From: Paramecium octaurelia
Taxonomy: Eukaryota > Ciliophora > Oligohymenophorea > Peniculida > Parameciidae
Reading direction: 5' to 3'
Length of the DNA stretch: 53,509 nt
NCBI GenBank assembly: GCA_905182995.1
Contig: CAJJDP010000198.1
Span: forward strand, 7,410-60,918
Shown here piece after piece: positions 35,033-46,585 of the stretch. Within the stretch, counting starts at the first letter, position 1; every line of letters starts with the position of its first letter. The notes under the pieces are model-generated. The model was not told where the DNA came from and made no database searches. It was given only the letters and a program-made list of their open reading frames with translations. Made by a program: the position numbers and the translations under genes.

Positions 35033-36001
35033 TCAAAAATTATATTTTAAATACCCTTTGCTCTTCTTAATCTTATCTGATGAATCCTTAAAGGTTATTT
35101 ATTTCCTAATCCCCTATTTGATTTATTCAACACTCTCTTTACTCTCCTCTTAATTATGAGAAATTATTGTTAATTGTTTACCAATCTAATTCTTTGGCTA
35201 TTCTTTCTTTTTCTTTAGTTTCCATATTAACTTATCATACTCGTCGAATTCTTATCCTGAAAAAGAAGAATTTAAATTATCCCTCTAAATGTTAATGCTA
35301 TATCTTTTCTTGAGAGTACTATTAGCCACTATTTTCATTTGCTTAGTAAACCTCAATATTCGGTTTAGGGTGCTATTTTTAATAGATTGACTCATCTAAT
35401 TTTTTTAACTATAAACGAAATTCTTTTAATTGAATTGTTTTTTATATAATCCCATACCTTACAATTCAGTAAATGTAATAATTAAAATATATTTTTCTCA
35501 TCCGTTTTTCTTAAAGCTCTGTTTTCTGCATTTAAGATGCAATGAATTATTTATAAAATCCATATAATTTAATAAGTCTTTTGCTCAATAATCTTCTCAT
35601 TGGAATACAAACTCATGAACAATTTAACTTAATTTTTATATTGAAAAATTGGGATTTATACAACTTTATTAATCCAATATCAATCTTTGGTACCTGCATA
35701 ATTTGATGATAAGATGGCCTGAATTATCTTATTTATTAAAATAATTTAATTATTGGCTTATGTATACAATAATATTATTTGCATCATCACCTTCTTCTTC
35801 TTATAATTTAAGTTATATTTTTAATTATTCAAAGTTAGAGATATTTAATTCTTTATTTAGTTGGATTATGATTAATAATATTTTATCTTATAATATCACT
35901 ACTATTTCAAGACTACAAAGTTCATCATTTTTCCTTATCTATTATAATACGCTTTCCACGATATCAAAAAGATACTATTTAGTTTTTTATTTAAAGTATC
36001 A
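35033..36001 (-). pseudogene. ORF interrupted only by three in-frame TGAs, unrecognised
   Basis: A single - strand frame runs from 36,001 to TGA 35033-35035, about 323 codons. It is protein-like throughout (YLFDIVESVLQQIRKNDELC, EFDEYDKLIWKLKKKKEQP) but is crossed by TGA at 35597-35599, at 35585-35587, and once more near 35,510. There are no frameshifts. The last part could stand alone as a 120-residue basic protein from ATG 35395 (MSQSIKNSTLNRILRF). The middle portion faintly resembles a histidine-kinase ATPase region, but no H-box or N-box is certain. Confidence 0.45.
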
Positions 36002-36488
36002 ATTTTATCGTCTATTATATTTCAGATGATACAAAAAGGATCATTATGATCATAATAATTTACTATAAGACCTTCTGATACAGATATATTTAAAATATTG
36101 AGATAACAAATATGAAATAAATCCAAACTGAACAACAGTTCATAAAGAAAATATTTTTATGAATTTTTATTCTATATTTAAAATTGGATGTTAATGATAT
36201 TTATATACTCATTATATTAGGAAATCAACCACTTCTTCAATAACATAAATGCCATATAAATCAATTAGGTTTACTTTCTCCATTATTTAAAGCCATTGAT
36301 ATCTTAAGTCATAAGGATAAATCAAACTAAATTCAACAAATCCCTAGATTACTCTAATATTACATACAAAATTTACTCTAATTCTTAATATGTCAAAATA
36401 TAGGCTTTATTGCTTGGAAACTCATGAAAAAAATCATGCACTTTTATTTCATCATTCAATTCAAGTTAATGAACATTGGCATAATTAA
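36002..36488. other. intergenic or 3' part of the following gene
   Basis: The - strand continues the reading of the gene to the right in another frame (NYANVHQLELNDEIKVHDFF, about 36,370-36,490). Either an intron or a frameshift near 36,500 joins it to that gene, or it is a relic. Confidence 0.35.
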
Positions 36489-36899
36489 TCAAGGAAAGTA
36501 TCCATCACCTAAGAAATGCATAATTGAGAAATTTACTTTAGTTGGAATACATTCTGGTTCAGGTAGCCATTCTTTACCATTATAATAAGATCTTATATCA
36601 ATTGTAAAAATGGTTGGCTTCGAAAGACCATCATTATTATTGACCCATAAAGCAATTAAATGTTGATGTATCCAGTTAGTAACGTTTATTAATGTGAAAG
36701 GTATGTTTATCTTAAAATGAATAATTTAGAATGCATTTTAGATTAGATGTGGTTTAATTAATAAGATTTCTATCTATCCAACTTCAAAGTCTTATCCATA
36801 AATAACTAACGTTTCTTCGTCAACCTCCCAATTATACAATTCTTCATTATTAGTTATATTGGATAGTGATATTCAAAAACAGGGTTGAGATCAAATTAA
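36365..36899. repeat. 535-bp block repeated exactly at 37612-38146
   Basis: Identical by eye to 37612-38146 (offset 1247). Beyond 36899 the two copies diverge with many substitutions and small indels but stay alignable to the end of this contig at 37610. Confidence 0.85.
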
Positions 36900-37490
36900 A
36901 TTTCATCCCTGTAGTTTAGAGAGGAGGATTCTAATAGCAAAGTGGCAGACACTATTTTCGAATAGTGGTTTTCTTAATCTTGGGAAATGAGATATCGAAC
37001 ATTATTACTATTATTTTTACTTTCTTTCTAATACCATCATGAGAAATTCTATTAATATATTAATTACTTACTTTAGGCTAATGCTTTTTTTGCTTACTTA
37101 TCACTTTTTTATGTAGCAATATTTTAGCGCAAAAACAAATATTTTACAAAGTTAAAGAGTCTTAAGATCAAGCAATTTAACTTTCACATCTTCTGGATCA
37201 AGGAAACATAAGGTTCTACTAATAATGATAAATAATACTATGGGTATATTTGATAGAAATATTTTACATCCTGAGTAATTTATCCTTTGCCAACAACTTA
37301 TTCTGAGATAATATCATATACATTATAACCATCCCCATCAAAATAAATAAAAGCTTAATTTTCATTTAATGGCACTATTTTATCAAAAATCTGTAGTCAG
37401 TTTATATTTTAACTCAAAATGATTTCTGATGAAAATACTTAAGCCCATTTAAGCAAAATCCTGTTATTCTATCATGTTATTGAAAAATTA
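36489..37490 (-). pseudogene. unrecognised gene X, first version, frameshifted
   Basis: Homologous to 37736-38715. Relative to that version it lacks single bases near the start (MIEQQD followed by a shift) and near 37,120-37,140, where copy 2 stays open. It shares the one-base lesion near 36,870. Readable parts include ENQAFIYFDGDGYNVYDIIS and RTLCFLDPEDVKVKLLDLKT. It is a pseudogene in this version. Confidence 0.55.
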
Positions 37491-37531
37491 AAAGATTTAA
37501 AGTAATTAAAACTAAATATTTTTATTTATAT

Positions 37532-37610
37532 TCAAACTTTGCTTCCACATTCTTCATCTATACTTTTAAAATTACTAATAACATCCTCATCAATTTTATC
37601 ATATAATTTG
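37532..37610 (-). pseudogene. C-terminal end of a PUS10-like gene, first version, cut by N
   Basis: The frame reads KLYDKIDEDVISNFKSIDEE and ends at TGA 37532-37534. It aligns with the C-terminus of the PUS10-like pseudogene at 38797 onward (KLYKKIENK...). Only about 25 codons are present before the contig stops at the N. Confidence 0.45.
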
Positions 37611-37611
37611 N
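37611..37611. other. single-N contig join
   Basis: One N separates the end of one contig from another that starts inside it at the equivalent of 36365. Confidence 0.95.
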
Positions 37612-38146
37612 TACAAAATTTACTCTAATTCTTAATATGTCAAAATATAGGCTTTATTGCTTGGAAACTCATGAAAAAAATCATGCACTTTTATTTCATC
37701 ATTCAATTCAAGTTAATGAACATTGGCATAATTAATCAAGGAAAGTATCCATCACCTAAGAAATGCATAATTGAGAAATTTACTTTAGTTGGAATACATT
37801 CTGGTTCAGGTAGCCATTCTTTACCATTATAATAAGATCTTATATCAATTGTAAAAATGGTTGGCTTCGAAAGACCATCATTATTATTGACCCATAAAGC
37901 AATTAAATGTTGATGTATCCAGTTAGTAACGTTTATTAATGTGAAAGGTATGTTTATCTTAAAATGAATAATTTAGAATGCATTTTAGATTAGATGTGGT
38001 TTAATTAATAAGATTTCTATCTATCCAACTTCAAAGTCTTATCCATAAATAACTAACGTTTCTTCGTCAACCTCCCAATTATACAATTCTTCATTATTAG
38101 TTATATTGGATAGTGATATTCAAAAACAGGGTTGAGATCAAATTAA
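37612..38146. repeat. second copy of the 535-bp block
   Basis: See 36365-36899. Confidence 0.85.
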
Positions 38147-38715
38147 GTTTCATGCGTGTAGTTCAGAGGGAGGATTCTAATAGCAAAGTGACAGACAGTA
38201 TTATTCGAATAATACTTTTCTAAATCTTGAGTAATTAGATATTGAACATTATTTTATTTTCTATTTATCATCATAATGCAAAATTCTATTAATATATTAA
38301 TTACTTACTGTAAGCTAATTTTTCTTTTATTTACTTATCACTGTTTTACGAAACAATATTGCTGGCTGCAAAAACAAATTATTCGTTGACTTAATGAGTC
38401 TAAAGATCAAGCAATTTTACCTTCATATCTTCTGGGTCAAGGAAACACAAAGTTCTATTATGTTTATAAATAATACTATGGGTATATTTGATAGAAGCAT
38501 TTTACATCATGAATAATTTATCCTTAGCCAACTACTTATTCTGAGGCCATATCATAAAGGTGATATTCACCTCCATCAAAATAAATAAAGGCTTAATTTT
38601 CATTTAATGGAATTATTTTATCAAAATATCTGGCATCATTTTATACTTTAACTTTGACTTTAGCTTGATGAAAATACTTATACCCTTTTTTATTAGTATC
38701 CTGTTATTCTATCAT
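37736..38715 (-). pseudogene. unrecognised gene X, second version, one frameshift
   Basis: Starts at ATG 38715 (MIEQQDTNKKGYKYFHQAKV), 82 nt from the end of the PUS10-like gene upstream. Introns are inferred at 38455-38476 (22 nt) and 38286-38308 (23 nt). The protein is open up to about 38,120 (HFAIRILPLN...FDLNPVF). Then one missing base near 38,115-38,120 shifts it, and the next frame continues LSNITNNEELYNWEVDEETL, then INVTNWIHQHLIALWVNNND, then TIDIRSYYNGKEWLPEPECI. The pattern NWEVDEETLVIYG...VG.IEI could be an Ig/cadherin-like beta domain; this is weak. The lesion lies in the block shared exactly with the first version, so it may belong to that version. Confidence 0.5.
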
Positions 38716-38796
38716 TATATTTAAAATTATATTATTAATAAATAATTAAAAGTTTTTAAAGTAATTAACAAATAAAATATTTGTTTATTTTGAAAT

Positions 38797-39500
38797 TCAA
38801 AAACTTCCAAATTCTGCATCTATACTTTGAAAATAAATAATAACTTTATTTTCGATTTTTTTATACAATTTGATTACTTCAATTAAGAATATCGCATTCA
38901 TTCTGTAGAAATGAACTGAGTGAATAAATTTCTTAATGTAAGTAGAGGCGCTGCTTAGTAAATAAACCTAAAGCCACTTCTTATTAATCTATTTGATCAA
39001 TAACGAATGGATTATCTTATTTCTCACCATTTGCGTCCTTCAATGTAGAACTCTGATTGTTGTTTTCAGTTTTATGACTAAAATTTTTTATTTAATAAGC
39101 TACATTGTTTATTTCAAAGTTCTAAAATTCTACAAAAAATTATTAGTATCAGTAAATGTAAATGGTTGTTCTTTACATTTTGTGAATTGATCTTAGATTT
39201 TATTTGATTAATAATTTCTTAGGTTTATTTCTACAGTCCAAAGTGAGGGTTAACCAATTCAATAGGATAAGGTCGACCATTCCCTAATATTCCTATATCT
39301 ATATCTTCCCTGCCTCCAGAATGAAACTTTACACTCGACAGCTTAAATATCTTGTATGCTTCAGTAGTTACTAAATTTTCAATAGAATCTTCATATATTC
39401 TATCTTCACCTATTTACCATGAAGTCTACTAACGGTCCCACCTAATTTAAAGGAACTTCCAATTTACTTTGATAAAAATATTCTAACAACTGGTTGTCGC
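38797..39500 (-). pseudogene. PUS10: PUS10-like tRNA pseudouridine synthase, broken
   Basis: The diagnostic motif of Pus10 is clear: FHSGGREDIDIGILGNGRPY followed by PIELVNP (about 39,245-39,350). Before it come DRQQTSWQIGEDRIYEDSIE, matching the R...QT.W...G.R..E.S.E signature. After it come TIRVLH-stop-RTQMVRNKIIHSL and SSASTYIKKFIHS, matching the conserved TPIRVLHRR and AGTYIKEFVH segments. Pus10 makes pseudouridine in the T-arm of tRNA. An in-frame TGA (39040-39042) replaces the Arg after the conserved His. The segment after FIHS has lost residues and frame, and further shifts lie between the two motifs. End TGA 38797-38799. It is a decayed paralogue; a functional copy should exist elsewhere. 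Confidence 0.75.
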
Positions 39501-41029
39501 ATCTATCTTGACTGGATAATTAATGATAATTATTTTAAATGTAGATAAATGGGTGTTGTTTAAGTTCAATATTTTCTCCAAATTATTTAAAGTAGGCAAG
39601 AAAATATTTGATTGCTGATTTCTTTTACAATCAACAATTTTCAGTTCCTGTCTTCAGTTAAGGATAATTCACTTTGATAGTTGTTATAATATAATAATAC
39701 TTTTATAGTCTTTGAATTATTCAAATTATTTAACTTTACTCCAATATTCTTAGAATTTAGCAAATTTAATAGCAGATTACTAAGAATCAAACTGCAATTT
39801 TTTCTAAATTATTTGTGATAATTATTTATAAGGTAGCTTAACTAAAAGCATTAATCATTGTAATTATTCTTCCAATTCTAACCACTCTTCTTAACTTTTC
39901 TAAAATGAATAATTCATAATTCATACTTAAATATGATATTATAGATTAGTTTGCATGAAAATGAGGATTTTTAATCTAGAGATAGATGGGAATCACAAAC
40001 CAAGTCTTCAGATTGCATTTCAATAACAAACTATTTAAATTCTTCCTAAATGTAAATCTTATTATCCTTTACTTAGTTCCCAGTTCTTGGTTTTCTTAGT
40101 GACTACTTGTGATTACTCTTCAATCACCATCAACTTTGTAATTATTGGCCTCTTGAATAATTTTAGTAGGTAAAAATTTACTATTAACAAATATTATAAA
40201 TGACTTATTCCATAATGAAGTTTTGAGAAATATAATTCTATTAAAGTTGTAAACATAATGGTTATAAAGTATAATTTAGAGAACACATCTAAAACATTGT
40301 CGCGTTTAGCCTGAGAACTTCATATGTTTAGATAGGATTCCTATAATTTTCCAAAATTCTTGGACTAATTAATGAATTCTTAAATCTATCCAACATCATC
40401 CCCATAGAAAACTCCCTTCTAAATTTTACTCCTCTATTTCATCAGTCTAATCTTAATATAGAATCATAACTATATATCCCACCATTTTTCGGTATGGCAA
40501 TCCTAAAATGATTGATGAGTCAGATAGAGTAGCCTTTTAGATTATGCCAAGTATAATATCATTCATTCTGCTTTATGGATTTTTATTAGTATTTAGGTAA
40601 AAATTCATTGAAGCTTAATTCAATAAAATTCATAAATTTTATTACAATAAAAGTAAATATATTATTTCAAGATGAAATCTCACACGTAGAATTTTAGAGA
40701 TTGTTAATAAATTTTCAGCTATACTATATAAATGTTTAATTATATTACTTTAATTTAGTTGCTATTTATAGGACTCCAAAGTTTTTTGATTAAAATAATT
40801 TGATTCATTTCAAAATGTATGATAAAAGTAGGTATAAGGATGTGATTTGTAAATTGAGGAATCAAATTAGCTTTGATAATTAGTGATGTAATAAATTCAA
40901 TAATACTATGAGGATTAATTAATTATAAAGATGGTATTTCACAAATATTATATAAATTGTAATCTTAAGATTCTCTAGTTATAGTTAAAATACGAATTTG
41001 ATGTAAAAACATTATATTTCATATAAAAA
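39501..41029. other. probable decayed 5' part of the PUS10-like gene, then intergenic
   Basis: Protein-like - strand stretches occur (DRCDNQLLEYFYQSKLEVPL near 39,470-39,530, and a longer frame at about 39,840-40,110), but frames change often and the Pus10 N-terminal Cys pairs are not evident. From about 40,300 to 41,029 nothing is seen. Confidence 0.35.
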
Positions 41030-42393
41030 TCAATCCCAATTTTGATCATCGTTTAAGAAGTGGGTTACAATTTTTAAAGTGGCTATTGGTAAATCATTTT
41101 GAGCAAAGTGTCCAGCATTAAATAAAGTGGCAAAATAAAAATTTTAATAATGCTTTATTGTACCTGCAGTTTCATTCTAGTCAAACCCTTCGCGTTGGGA
41201 TTTAAAGATCTGTTTTGGCTGTTTTTTCCATTCATGAATATACTTCCAATTTAATTTGTTTATGATGTAATTCATAGATGGAGTATTGCAGATGATGTCT
41301 CTAGACCCTGAATAAATTAACACTTTTTTCCCTAGATTTAATAGTAATTCTAAATTGAATTTCTGTGATTTTGAGATGTCAACTTCAAAATTCTTTATTA
41401 TTTTCTTATTCCAGTCTATATATATTATTTCATCAGGGGCACCAAATTATTTTTTATATTAATTTATAAATGCTGAATATAGTTCTTCAGTAGGTTCTTC
41501 ATTCAAATACTTCTAAAAATCATGAGAACTCACCTAACCTGCGAATTTGTTCAAAATAGTGAATATTTCAAAAAATCCCTCATATGTTGACTTAAGATAT
41601 TCTCCATTAAGAATAAAATTTTACGCCTTTGCCATTTATTCTTAGGTATAACTTAGTTTTTGTTCACTAAAGATTCCCAAGCTATATAGAAACGGCGCAT
41701 AGCTTGAATATTATATGAAAGCATCTGTCCAGCCATTTCCAAAAGCTATTCCTTTAAAATTTATATCCAAATTCGATTTTACTAATGCTACTCCAATAGC
41801 TGGAACATAATGGCCACTATAACTTACACCAAAAATATAAAAATTAGTTTATGAAAATTATTGTCTTTGCTAAAAGAATATTTGAAAAAATTCAACTATG
41901 TAAGCAGCAGCTTATTCAGAGTTTTCTACATTTATATTTGGTGAGGAATAGCTCAATCCAACCTCAAAAGGTTAATCAATAAAAATAATATGAGCTACTT
42001 TATTCCATGTGTTTTATACTTTCCTTACTGAATAGTCATTTTCTGCTTTTTTATATATATGAAAGGGTCCAACATTTTGAAATATTTGAATTAATGAAGA
42101 ATAACCAGGTCCACCATGCAGCCATAAAATAAAATTATCAGTCTCTTTAATATCATTTAAGCTCATGGTGCCTTCTTTTAAAAATAAATGATAGAAAAAT
42201 TGATTGTTATCATTATTGATCGATGAGACTTTTATATAACCTGTTTCGCTATAAAAATCAGTTTCAGGATCTAAATTGCGATAAAAATCTTTAAATATTA
42301 TATTATCAACTTACTTGTTTAATCAATAAAAGTAAATTCTTGAGTAGAAACTGTAGATATCAATATCAAATACAATCCTATTATTTTTCTCAT
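41030..42393 (-). CDS. serine carboxypeptidase (peptidase family S10), 445 aa
   Basis: Exon 1 is 42315-42393 and exon 2 is 41030-42288, separated by a 26-nt intron (42289-42314, GTAAG...AAAG). The spliced frame is 446 codons. The N-terminus MRKIIGLYLILISTVSTQ is a signal peptide. Family motifs in order are WLHGGPGYSSL (about residues 79-89), IDQPFEVGLSYS, the nucleophile motif GVSYSGHYVP (Ser about 182; family form GESYAGHY), YSGSRDIICN (catalytic Asp about 356) and NAGHFAQND (catalytic His about 418). All three triad residues are present, so it should be active as an acid exopeptidase removing C-terminal residues, in the phagolysosome or secreted. Glu of the usual GESY motif is Val here, and the length is typical. 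No lesions. Confidence 0.93.
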
Positions 42394-43326
42394 TTATTGG
42401 ATAAATAAAATTAATTATTTTTTTAGAAAAACAATAATTTTATATGTTAATATTTTCAATAAATAAAATATCTTTTATGAACTAGGTTATTCTAAAATAT
42501 CTCTTAGCAAATTTTAAGATAACTAAAACCTTTCATATTTTTATTATTATTCAAAATTAAGAGAGTTTTTTATCCTTTTATATCTCAATTAATATAGTAA
42601 ATTTTAATAATATATGTTGATATATCAAACTTTTATTCCTACCAAATTAACATTAATACTCTGTCAATTATAATCATCTTCATGATATAATCATTTATTG
42701 GATTTTTATAAACGCGTTAGTATTATGCTTCCATAAATATTTATTGAATTTTTAAAAATAATTTTAAATATAAGATACAAGTATAAAATATTGCACATGT
42801 TTTAAAACTAAATCTAAATTTGAGAAAATTTGTACCAAAAGTAAATAAAGTAGACAAAATTATACATTGATGAAATTTATATGTCATCAATATATTATTG
42901 TTGATGATTTAATGTTTTCATCAATAATGCATACCTAATTACATTATAAAGACAATTACTTTTATAAAATAACAATTGGTAGGTTTAAATGATGAAATCT
43001 TGAGAACAAGGCTATTTTCTATTTTAATAAAACTTAATGCCTTCTGTAGTATAATTAGTATAAATAAACAATATGTTTATATATAAATTACTTTCGGTGT
43101 ATATTAATAAGAAAGTAATTATAACTCAAATAGAATATAGTTCAATATTACCAATTGAACTTGAAAAAAATGATAACTTCATTTTTCTTTACAGTTGTAT
43201 AACTGACTATAACTGCTATAAGATTTTCTAGAGTTTGAGGATAACATTTAAATTTCTTATAATAAGTTAAATGATTATCTATAGATTTTTATATCAATAT
43301 GTCAATAAAATCTATTAATCAATATT
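42394..43326. other. AT-rich intergenic region with one strong hairpin
   Basis: No coding frame is supported. A perfect 10-bp inverted repeat (AATTACTTTC at 43086-43095, GAAAGTAATT at 43111-43120) with a 15-nt loop is the only structured element. It lies roughly 200 bases beyond the stop of the YwqK-like gene. Confidence 0.5.
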
Positions 43327-45609
43327 TCAAATGACTTTCTCCATTTATTAAATACTTATTTTGATACCATTTTAGTAATCAACAAGTATTAGTTTCTGTT
43401 TTTAATTTTTACTTAATTCAATCCACTTTAGATTTTTTATTCCTTCTTAATTATATTAACCACCGCCTCTAATAATGTGAAGTTACATTACATTTTCTTT
43501 ATGAATGAATTATGATGTTTCATCATCTCCCATTTTCCTTTCTTTAAATCATTGTTAAATTCTCCTTCATATAATATTTGCATATTATAATTATAATTTT
43601 CATCTAAGTCAATCCATTTTCCAAGTTTTACTCCATTTTCATAATAACCACCTGCACTAATAGACTATTATATAAATATGACATTTTATAAAAGTTATCT
43701 TTAGGCCAAAAAGAGTATGTAAGGACATCATGCTCATAAAATTAGATTGTTTTAACATCCCATCTTCCTTATTTAATCCCATGATTATATGACCCAGCAT
43801 CTAAAACCTAACAATTACTAGGATTCTAGTTTATAATACTAATTATAATTTTCATGCAAAGAAATCCATTTTCCATGCTTCATACCTTAAGTGTCGTACC
43901 AGCCTCCACCACTAAATATTAGAGATCAATTACATTTTTTCTAATCCTTTTTTTTTTCTTAACAGAATTTCCCATTTACCTTATTTAATTCCGTGTTGAT
44001 ATTCTCCTATTTATATTACAAAAAATGATCTAATTGAATTATAAGTAATGATACAATCTAAAATTGCATAATTCAATCCATTTACCAATCTTAAAACCAT
44101 CATTAGCGTATAAACCCTCGCCACTTAATCGATCTTATTTAATAATTACATAATCTCATCTCCTTTTTTTATTTACCAATTTCCTGACTTTTTACCATCG
44201 ATATATTCTCCAACGAAAGTGATTAATTTTCCTTATAAAGCATCTTCTTTGATATTCATTTTGTCTAACTAAAAATTTTTGGAAAGTTGAATCCACTTTC
44301 CAAACTTTTTTCCTTCTTAATTATATGCACCTGTTCCGCTTTTTTTAAAGCAAAATTATACACAAGCTAGCAACCAAAGGATGTATTCCAAGTTCCAACC
44401 TTAATTCCATGGATAAACTTCCCACAACCCTTAATCTGATACCACTAACTAGATATTTATTAACAAATGTTACTTTCTTTATTTTCTATTTAATTATAAC
44501 CAATATCCATTTTCTAATCCATTTTCATCATACAATCCACACCCTCTAGAAATTAACAAATTTAAACATAATTTAAAATGTTTCTCTTTAATTTATCCAC
44601 ATTGAATTCCAAATTCCCTGCTTTTTTCCATTGTAATACTCTCCAAAATCCAAAAATTTCAAGTCACTAAGAAAGATAAAAATTAAACTTGTCAAAATCT
44701 TGCCTTAATTCAAACCATTTTCCATGCTTTATTCCATATCTTTAATATTAACCACCCAAACTATATTACAAAACTGAATTGAATACAATTTTAGGAGTTT
44801 TTCTGAATAATGTTCTTTAATTTCATAAAACCAATTTCCAATTTTAGCATTATTTCTATACAATCCTTTAATGTAAATTTAGTTATTTCTACGCTTTTAA
44901 AAATAAATACCTATCAAAATTTTCATGTAATTCAATCCATATTCCTTCTTTTTAACCTTCCAAATTGTATAATCCTCCCCCTCTTAGAAATTGATTTATA
45001 TTTACATTATTTGATCATCCTGTTAATACATCCACTTTCCTTGTCTTAAACCTTGATTGTAAGTTCCAACAAAATAGACTTAGCAAAGTCTAATATAAAT
45101 CATATTAATGTGATTACCCCCAATAGCCTTTGAAAGGTTCTTCCCATCTTCCATCCTTCTTCCCATTCTCATTATAAAAACCTCCGAAAATTTATTTCTC
45201 TCCTCTCCAAATCATGTTCCACTTTCCAACTGGCAAATTCTAATGGTTATATTCTCCAACCCACTTAAGACTTTTAATTTATTCTAACTGGGTTAAAATC
45301 TTAATGCTTTTATTCTAATCGATTCTACTCTCTCTAAAAATATCTACAAAATTTTGGTACATTCTAAGAATTTCACCATCAAGAATATATTTTAACTATC
45401 CTGCTGGAGTCAATTCTATTATATATTTAAACTGTTCTTTTTTCCATTTACGATCAACAGCATTGAAGTAATGATAAATTCCATAAAAGCAATATGTTCC
45501 ATTCTTCTAAATTCTGTTGTTATTAGTTACTAATACTGTACAGAATCAGGATACCTTTAATGAATTCTTAATTCAAGTCATCATTCTAATTGGACTAAGA
45601 GGTTCCCAT
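43327..45609 (-). CDS. YwqK/MORN-like repeat protein, 642 aa, 15 introns
   Basis: The start is ATG 45609 (MGTSQSNQNDDLNQEFIK, a possible N-myristoylation signal) and the end is TGA 43327-43329. Repeats of about 60-70 residues alternate GGGLY..EG.K.GKWIEL and GEY.NG.K.GKWEI, a MORN-variant pattern common in Paramecium. In other proteins such repeats bind membranes or act as scaffolds. Introns lie at 45536-45554, 45090-45117, 44983-45005, 44889-44910, 44761-44786, 44667-44688, 44546-44567, 44449-44473, 44339-44361, 44124-44149, 44030-44054, 43912-43933, 43818-43839, 43657-43682 and 43469-43491. They sum to 354 nt, leaving exactly 643 codons with no internal TGA, which strongly supports the model. 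Many fall just before the GG of a repeat, phase 2. The residues before the first repeat, about 1-135, are unrecognised. Confidence 0.9.
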
Positions 45610-46585
45610 TATTTTTATATAATTAATTTTTGCCAATTTTCCTAATATCATACCAGTTATTATCAGAAAAATGAATATTCAATAAATGATAAAGGATGAA
45701 CCTGATTGAATATATAGCTTTATAGTTTTAACCTTACCTAATGTAGGGTAAAGACTAATGCTAAAATTTTATAGAGCAAAGATTATCATCCTGAATTTAT
45801 ACCGCAAATTAGTTAACAGTATTCTTTTATTTCAAATTTCCTAAAAATGTTAAAAATTTCACAAAAAATTGCTTTAATTCTAGAAATGTACTAATTATTT
45901 CTTTTATTAAATATTCTTCAGCTGCTTTTTTACCATAATTTTGATAGCTAAATGAGGAAGGATTATTTTTCTATAAAAAAGGTTTATCCTTATTTTAGAA
46001 AAGTCAGTTAAATTAAAATTATAAGAAAGGATTTGTAGTCTATTGTAGAATACTAAATATTCCGTTAGTTAGATCATAAATTAAATTTGTTCCAAATTTC
46101 TTAATTGTTATTTTCTTTTAAAACAGAATTCTTATAGTCCTAAAAACATAAAATCATAATTAATTCATACTTGTGAAATTTATATTTAGTTTTCTTTTCG
46201 ATATTATAACACATCCTAATTTATTGTTAATTCATAGCTTGAAAGAATCACAATGATTATTTAGTTTCCTTGAGAAGAAGTTACCCCAACAGTTATAATT
46301 TTCAATAATTATATTACAATTATTTAGTTGGATTAAATGATTTCTATAGAATCAATATTTAACCTTTCATAGTTTTAAAATGTCATATAAATTCATAAAG
46401 TTATGCTTAAACTAACGAATATCTTAACGACTAGGTGAAGAATCGTGAAATACATTTATGTTATATAGTATTTAATTTTGTAACACATAGCAAATTTTAA
46501 CTCACGATTTTAATATCATTATATATATTATTTAATAATGCATATTTATAGCACATTTACTAACTAAAGAAATATAATAAATTCA
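45610..46585. other. intergenic region, no gene supported
   Basis: A long TGA-free + frame (about 45,750-46,170) contains SKDYHPEF, reminiscent of the HPD of a J domain, but flanking J-domain helices are not in frame. The overlapping - strand frame is also open. No call is made. Confidence 0.4.

Noticed and set aside
36365..38146. Programmed frameshift in gene X
   Set aside because: There is no slippery site at the shift. A single missing base near 38,115 restores a smooth protein, and the homologous version is riddled with other indels.
45750..46170. J-domain (DnaJ) gene suggested by a DYHPEF peptide
   Set aside because: The helices expected on either side of the HPD-like motif are not in the same frame, and the last residue is E rather than D. 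A chance match or a very old relic is likelier.
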